Source: Fictibacillus sp. BK138 (lineage in GTDB: Bacteria > Bacillota > Bacilli > Bacillales > Fictibacillaceae). From it: a DNA stretch of 64,000 nt. Location: the NCBI RefSeq assembly GCF_004216955.1, contig NZ_SGXL01000001.1:2631413-2695412 (forward strand). Direction: 5' to 3'. Below, one piece after another: positions 60,477 to 64,000 of the stretch (positions within the stretch are counted from its first letter, which is position 1; the number at the start of each line of letters is the position of its first letter). The position numbers and the translations under genes are program-made. The notes beneath the pieces were generated by a model. It worked only from the letters and a program-made list of their open reading frames with translations. It had not been told where the DNA came from and searched no databases.

Positions 60477-61085
60477 TTATCTCTTTTGACGTTTCCTAAT
60501 ATATAGTCCAACCATAACTATGAATAAAACGATCAACACCACATAGATCACTCTCGAATAAACATCCATATAGTGAGCGATCACATCCCATGATTCTCCG
60601 AAATAAGCACCGAGATTCACAAGTACCACGTTCCATATCAGTGTTCCAAGAGTTGTCAGCAGCAGGAACACACCCATGTTCATGTTAGACATTCCCGCAG
60701 GGATCGATATCAAACTGCGGACGAGCGGAACAAAACGGCAGAAGAATACCGTCCAGGGACCATATTTATCAAACCATGCATCCGCTTTATGGATGTCCTT
60801 TTTCGTTATACGCAGGATATGTCCCCATCGGTCAACGATCTTCTCCATTCTTTCAACATCCAGTTGACGGCCGATTCCGTATAACACTAAAGCACCGAGG
60901 ACAGAACCTGCTGTTGCTGATAAGACTACCCCAATAATACTCAGGTTAGCGGTTTGTGTCATGAACCCGCCAAACGTTAATATGATCTCCGACGGGATGG
61001 GCGGAAATATATTCTCCAGCGCAATCAGCAATAAGATGCCAACATAGCCGAATTCGTTCATAATGCTCGTTAACCAATTTTCCAT
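60477..61085 (-). CDS. DedA-family membrane protein
   Basis: A 202-residue DedA/SNARE-associated protein. The conserved ENIFPPIPSEIILTFGGF (about 24-41), YGIGRQLDVERME, and FFCRFVPLVRSLISIPAGMS (about 115-134) with the F/R-x3-P-x-R core are present. Relatives are scramblases or lipid-carrier recyclers such as UptA. It has five or six membrane segments. Confidence 0.9.
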   Translation of the reverse strand: MENWLTSIMNEFGYVGILLLIALENIFPPIPSEIILTFGGFMTQTANLSIIGVVLSATAGSVLGALVLYGIGRQLDVERMEKIVDRWGHILRITKKDIHKADAWFDKYGPWTVFFCRFVPLVRSLISIPAGMSNMNMGVFLLLTTLGTLIWNVVLVNLGAYFGESWDVIAHYMDVYSRVIYVVLIVLFIVMVGLYIRKRQKR

Positions 61086-61345
61086 CGTAAACTCCTTTAA
61101 TCAAAACTAAGATGTAACTTTTTTAATAGGCTCTGTACAAATACGTCTATTTTATAAAAAAGTTTCTATTAAAATTAAGTTCTTTAAAAAGCTTAGACGA
61201 ATAATAAGCAGCTTAACCAATACCTCTTTGGAGTGAAAAAAAACGTCCAGATTTGAACCAACGGGTTCTCTATTGGAGGAGGAAAATTGTAATTCACAAA
61301 CCTTTTAGCAGGTGAAATAGCACCATAATTGGATATGTATATGAC
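61086..61345. other. Intergenic region, no gene recognised
   Basis: Contains TTGGAGGAGGAAAATTG (61274-61290), a strong ribosome-binding-like sequence followed at once by a TAA, so it has no usable frame. It may be a relic. Otherwise nothing is recognised. Confidence 0.35.
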
Positions 61346-61380
61346 ATTAAAAAACGACTAGATTTTTGTCTGGTCGTTTA
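61346..61380 (-). terminator. Terminator of GyrI-like gene
   Basis: The stem AAACGACTAGA / TCTGGTCGTTT (one wobble pair) with a minus-strand T-run. Confidence 0.65.
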
Positions 61381-61462
61381 CTTTTAGCCTTCTTCCACAA
61401 TCGCAACAGATTGTGGAATATTAATTTTCTATGAAAATAATAGAAGGATAATTAAAATCGTA

Positions 61463-61939
61463 CTATGTGACTTTTTGATTTTCTTTGCTTATAACGTTAT
61501 TGATAATTATCGGTAGGTAAATCTCAACTTCTTCTCCTTCTTCAACTTGATGATACATCTCGATAAAATACGATTGTTGGGTTGGGTAATATCCGTGTTC
61601 TTCAGACCATTTTTGTAACGAATTATAAAGATCAGATACAACCGTCATACTCCCTCTTGTTGAAACAAATTCACCTGAAATTTCTATATACTCCATGCCA
61701 GATGGCACTTCATCCGTCTTATCCTTCACTAGGACACCAACATAATATTGTCCTTCTTTATGATCCTCGCCTTTTTTGGGTTCGAAAAGCGAAACCTCTA
61801 TCCCTAAATGGTTCTTTATTTCATCAATTCTACTCATGAATCTTTGTGCATTCTTTGGCACCTCACTTCCGAAGTTGCTGTAAATACCTTTGTTCTTCAT
61901 CCCCACTACTTGAAACACTTTGTTTATTCTTCTATTCAT
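61463..61939 (-). CDS. GyrI-like / AraC effector-binding domain protein
   Basis: A 158-residue stand-alone effector-binding domain: FQVVGMKNKGIYSN at the start, then GMEYIEISGEFVSTRGSM, and QQSYFIEMYHQVEEGEEVEI followed by YLPI, the typical end of the GyrI-like fold. Such proteins bind small hydrophobic or cationic ligands. A related protein is encoded at 62446. Confidence 0.78.
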   Translation of the reverse strand: MNRRINKVFQVVGMKNKGIYSNFGSEVPKNAQRFMSRIDEIKNHLGIEVSLFEPKKGEDHKEGQYYVGVLVKDKTDEVPSGMEYIEISGEFVSTRGSMTVVSDLYNSLQKWSEEHGYYPTQQSYFIEMYHQVEEGEEVEIYLPIIINNVISKENQKVT

Positions 61940-61998
61940 AATCTATTAACCACCTTTTGAAAAATGTATATATAAGACTCCATTTCATCTCGGATTAT

Positions 61999-62418
61999 TT
62001 ATGGTGTAATCATGTGTAACTTTTTATATTTCGGGCTTAACTCACTCCATACATCAAACAAATTCCCATTGGGATCTTGAAATACAAAGTTCCTTCCAGC
62101 ATGACCTCTGTTTTCTATTTTTCCAACATTAATTTCTTGTTCAATAAATTCACGATGCATTGTCTCTAACGCTTCAAGCCCATTCACTTCAAACGTTAGA
62201 GAGAAACGTTCTTCTCCGTTGAAATCCTCAAAGTTAGAGGTTTGTCCCTGGTGTGACCTTACTAAAAAAACGCTTTGATCTGCAAGGTTAAGAATCGCCT
62301 TATCTTCATCAAGGTAACTTAATTCTGCACCTAGTTTATTAACATACCAATCTTTGGATCTATTAATGTCTGTAACTGGAATATAGGTTGTACCTACTCT
62401 TTGTAATTTTTCTTTCAT
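61999..62418 (-). CDS. VOC-family protein
   Basis: A 139-residue protein: TYIPVTDINRSKDWYVNKLG, then NFVFQDPNGNLFDVWSE, the VOC fold with the metal-site Glu in the last strand. It lies between the two GyrI-like genes. Confidence 0.85.
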   Translation of the reverse strand: MKEKLQRVGTTYIPVTDINRSKDWYVNKLGAELSYLDEDKAILNLADQSVFLVRSHQGQTSNFEDFNGEERFSLTFEVNGLEALETMHREFIEQEINVGKIENRGHAGRNFVFQDPNGNLFDVWSELSPKYKKLHMITP

Positions 62419-62445
62419 TTTATATACCCCTCTTTATAAGTAGTT

Positions 62446-62922
62446 TTATTTGATCGTATCTAGCAGCTCTACATTAAGGTTTTTCGAGTCTTCCCACGAC
62501 TGAAAAATCTCGATGTGCCATGTATTTTTTAGTCTTTTATAACTGTTGTCCTCAGCCCATTGATGTAGTTCATCATATGCTTCAAATATTTGTTGATTTG
62601 ACCCTTTAAAGTTTGCTGCAGCATACCTTTGACGTGGTATTGTTATCATTACCATATCTTTTGGGATATCTTCAAACTTCTCCACTTCCACACAGACCCA
62701 ATACCCGTCTTCCTCTTCCTTTTTTGAATCAACGAAAAAAGCTCCAAATTGAATATCTTTGTTCAACAGATGTTTAATCTCATTCAACCGATTGCTCAAG
62801 AATTTTGCCGCTTTAGGAATCTCGTTTTTGTATTCGTCGTTTCCACACAACACTCTAAATCCAACAAGCTTGAGTTCTCTAACTTCTTTTACAGATAAGT
62901 TCTGTATCAACTGAACCTTCAT
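62446..62922 (-). CDS. GyrI-like / AraC effector-binding domain protein
   Basis: A 158-residue protein with the same domain as 61463-61939 (RELKLVGFRVLCGNDEY, then MVMITIPRQRYAAANFKG, then NTWHIEIFQSW). It lies 17 bp after the BtrH-like gene, so it is probably co-transcribed. Confidence 0.75.
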   Translation of the reverse strand: MKVQLIQNLSVKEVRELKLVGFRVLCGNDEYKNEIPKAAKFLSNRLNEIKHLLNKDIQFGAFFVDSKKEEEDGYWVCVEVEKFEDIPKDMVMITIPRQRYAAANFKGSNQQIFEAYDELHQWAEDNSYKRLKNTWHIEIFQSWEDSKNLNVELLDTIK

Positions 62923-62939
62923 TTACTATTCCTCCTCAG

Positions 62940-63950
62940 TTAATTGACCCATTTCTCTGCATAATAGTTCTTCATAAAGTTATGTAGCGTCTCTAAACAC
63001 TTCACACCTTCTGTCTCAGCATCTTTTGCTTTGCTTAAGAGGTTGACAGCAATACTTGCATTCTCTTCTTTTGATGGATCACCACCGTGTGGAAAAGGAA
63101 ACAACTCACGAAGTTCAACAAGCGCATCGACGACTATAGCGTATTGTTTTAGTGCATCGGATGCTAACTTTCTGACACCTCGCTCTACTATGTTCGAACC
63201 GTCCCATTTGATTGTAAGATCATGCAAGAACTTCATCGCAAACTCCCTTGCATCAGATACTACAAGAGCATTAAACGCGTTACCGTGCGGGTCGGCATTT
63301 CCTTCTTCCAATACATTAATCCATGCATCATACGCTTTTAATCCTATAATGTACTTACCTTCTAAAACATGCTGCCACTCTCTGCCATGGGCATGATCTA
63401 TAATTGTATCTAGACACATTCGAAGCATCTCGTATTTAGAGTGAGGAAGACTCTCACCAATTGTGGTTGTATATAGAACACCGTTTACATCTGCAAAATC
63501 TTCATAAGTTACTTCTCCGTCTTTTGAACAATCCTTCGCATAAAATACTTTTTTATCGTCGTCATAGCCATAAACCAATCCGAACTCTGGTATGAACATA
63601 TCGAATACAATAGCCGGTATCCCTCTATCTACAGATTCTTGAATTAACTCGATGGTTTCTTCTAATTTTTTCGGTTGCACCGGTGTTAGAGAGTCTGCGA
63701 GGTTGCTCGTAAAGCCTAGGTTACATAAGTTTTTTCGTAAGAGGTATCCTCCAGGTATTGCAGTCGGTCCGGCTACGTTGATTTCTTTTGGATCGATGTT
63801 AATGCGAAAAGCATGACCCGAGATTCCCATGACATCTACAAGACTTAGATGTTTTTTATCGGTGTATTTGATGGCTCCATGAAGCGCAGCGGCCGCTGAA
63901 GTTTTCGTTCTTAACCAACACTCTTCTTTGTTTTTATCCTTGCGTTCCAA
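62940..63950 (-). CDS. BtrH_N/C39-like hypothetical protein
   Basis: A 336-residue protein starting at TTG 63950 with AGGAGG 8 bp upstream. The first 170 residues (LSLVDVMGISGHAFRINIDP, then IPAIVFDMFIPEFGLVYGYD, then KVFYAKDCSKDGEVTYEDF) resemble the BtrH N-terminal papain-like fold, with a conserved Cys near 11 and GHAFRI. The C-terminal part is helical. Family members act as acyl or peptide transferases or have no known role. The assignment is tentative. Confidence 0.5.
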   Translation of the reverse strand: MERKDKNKEECWLRTKTSAAAALHGAIKYTDKKHLSLVDVMGISGHAFRINIDPKEINVAGPTAIPGGYLLRKNLCNLGFTSNLADSLTPVQPKKLEETIELIQESVDRGIPAIVFDMFIPEFGLVYGYDDDKKVFYAKDCSKDGEVTYEDFADVNGVLYTTTIGESLPHSKYEMLRMCLDTIIDHAHGREWQHVLEGKYIIGLKAYDAWINVLEEGNADPHGNAFNALVVSDAREFAMKFLHDLTIKWDGSNIVERGVRKLASDALKQYAIVVDALVELRELFPFPHGGDPSKEENASIAVNLLSKAKDAETEGVKCLETLHNFMKNYYAEKWVN

Positions 63951-64000
63951 CGTTAATCCTCCTAAATATCCGGCTTCAACAAGACCTTTCGTTTACAAAC

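Noticed and set aside
63951-64000. End of another minus-strand gene at the right edge
   Set aside because: Only about 13 codons are visible and two frames end nearby (TAG and TGA), so the correct frame cannot be chosen.

Overview
The window looks like chromosomal DNA of a low-GC, spore-forming Bacillaceae, plausibly Fictibacillus or a related Bacillus-like genus. The reasons are strong AGGAGG-type ribosome binding sites, GTG/TTG starts, a Rap-Phr quorum-sensing pair, a Spo0E-like phosphatase, zf-HC2 anti-sigma/ECF sigma pairs, DUF421 and DUF2935 proteins, and a heterocycloanthracin-type peptide cluster. The genus is an inference.

Region 1 (1-19.7 kb) is a defence island, mostly on the minus strand. 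It holds a GHKL-ATPase gene with a partial partner at the left edge. Next comes a three-gene cassette (winged-helix-like protein, P-loop ATPase, HEPN protein), then an Mrr-like restriction enzyme and a complete type I restriction-modification operon (small HTH protein, hsdM, hsdS, hsdR, YgjP-like metallopeptidase). A 14-bp direct repeat (TTATGATACGGTTC) occurs at 2453 and 14962. The right copy overlaps the stop codon of a broken large serine recombinase, so the 12.5 kb between the repeats looks like a decayed integrative element. To its right are a MazG-like / PLD-helicase / zinc-ribbon operon and a divergent membrane-anchored coiled-coil T5orf172 (GIY-YIG) protein.

Region 2 (19.8-41.7 kb) is a mosaic of small housekeeping and accessory genes, mostly on the minus strand: alpha/beta hydrolase, MaoC-like, Gfo/Idh/MocA oxidoreductase, several GNAT acetyltransferases, three Nudix hydrolases, lipoproteins, small membrane proteins, a frameshifted ECF sigma factor with an intact zf-HC2 anti-sigma, two DUF421 proteins, a ZIP-like membrane protein, a VOC/TetR pair, and an AbrB-like/Spo0E-like pair. 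Several minus-strand genes end in related terminator hairpins (core GTGCACTTCTCCTTCTTG), which form a dispersed repeat family.

Region 3 (41.9-50.1 kb) has a DJ-1/PfpI-like gene and a rap-phr pair that share an identically spaced TTGGGAAAA / TTTTCCCAA promoter signature. It continues with CBO0543-like, DUF2935, SelO, DinB and S66 carboxypeptidase genes. Last is a FrnE/DsbA-like oxidoreductase whose first catalytic cysteine codon is an in-frame TGA followed by a hairpin, so it is either a selenoprotein candidate or a nonsense mutant.

Region 4 (50.1-59.9 kb) is a linear azol(in)e peptide locus. A 99-residue Cys/Gly/Arg-rich precursor with a TTG start is followed by a terminator, a 21-bp-period tandem repeat, a ThiF-like maturation protein, a cyclodehydratase-YcaO fusion and a SagB-type dehydrogenase. 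Divergent from it is an operon of ECF sigma factor, membrane protein, ABC ATPase and ABC permease that could supply regulation, export or immunity. Region 5 (60-64 kb) has VOC proteins, a DedA protein, two GyrI-like proteins and a BtrH-like protein.
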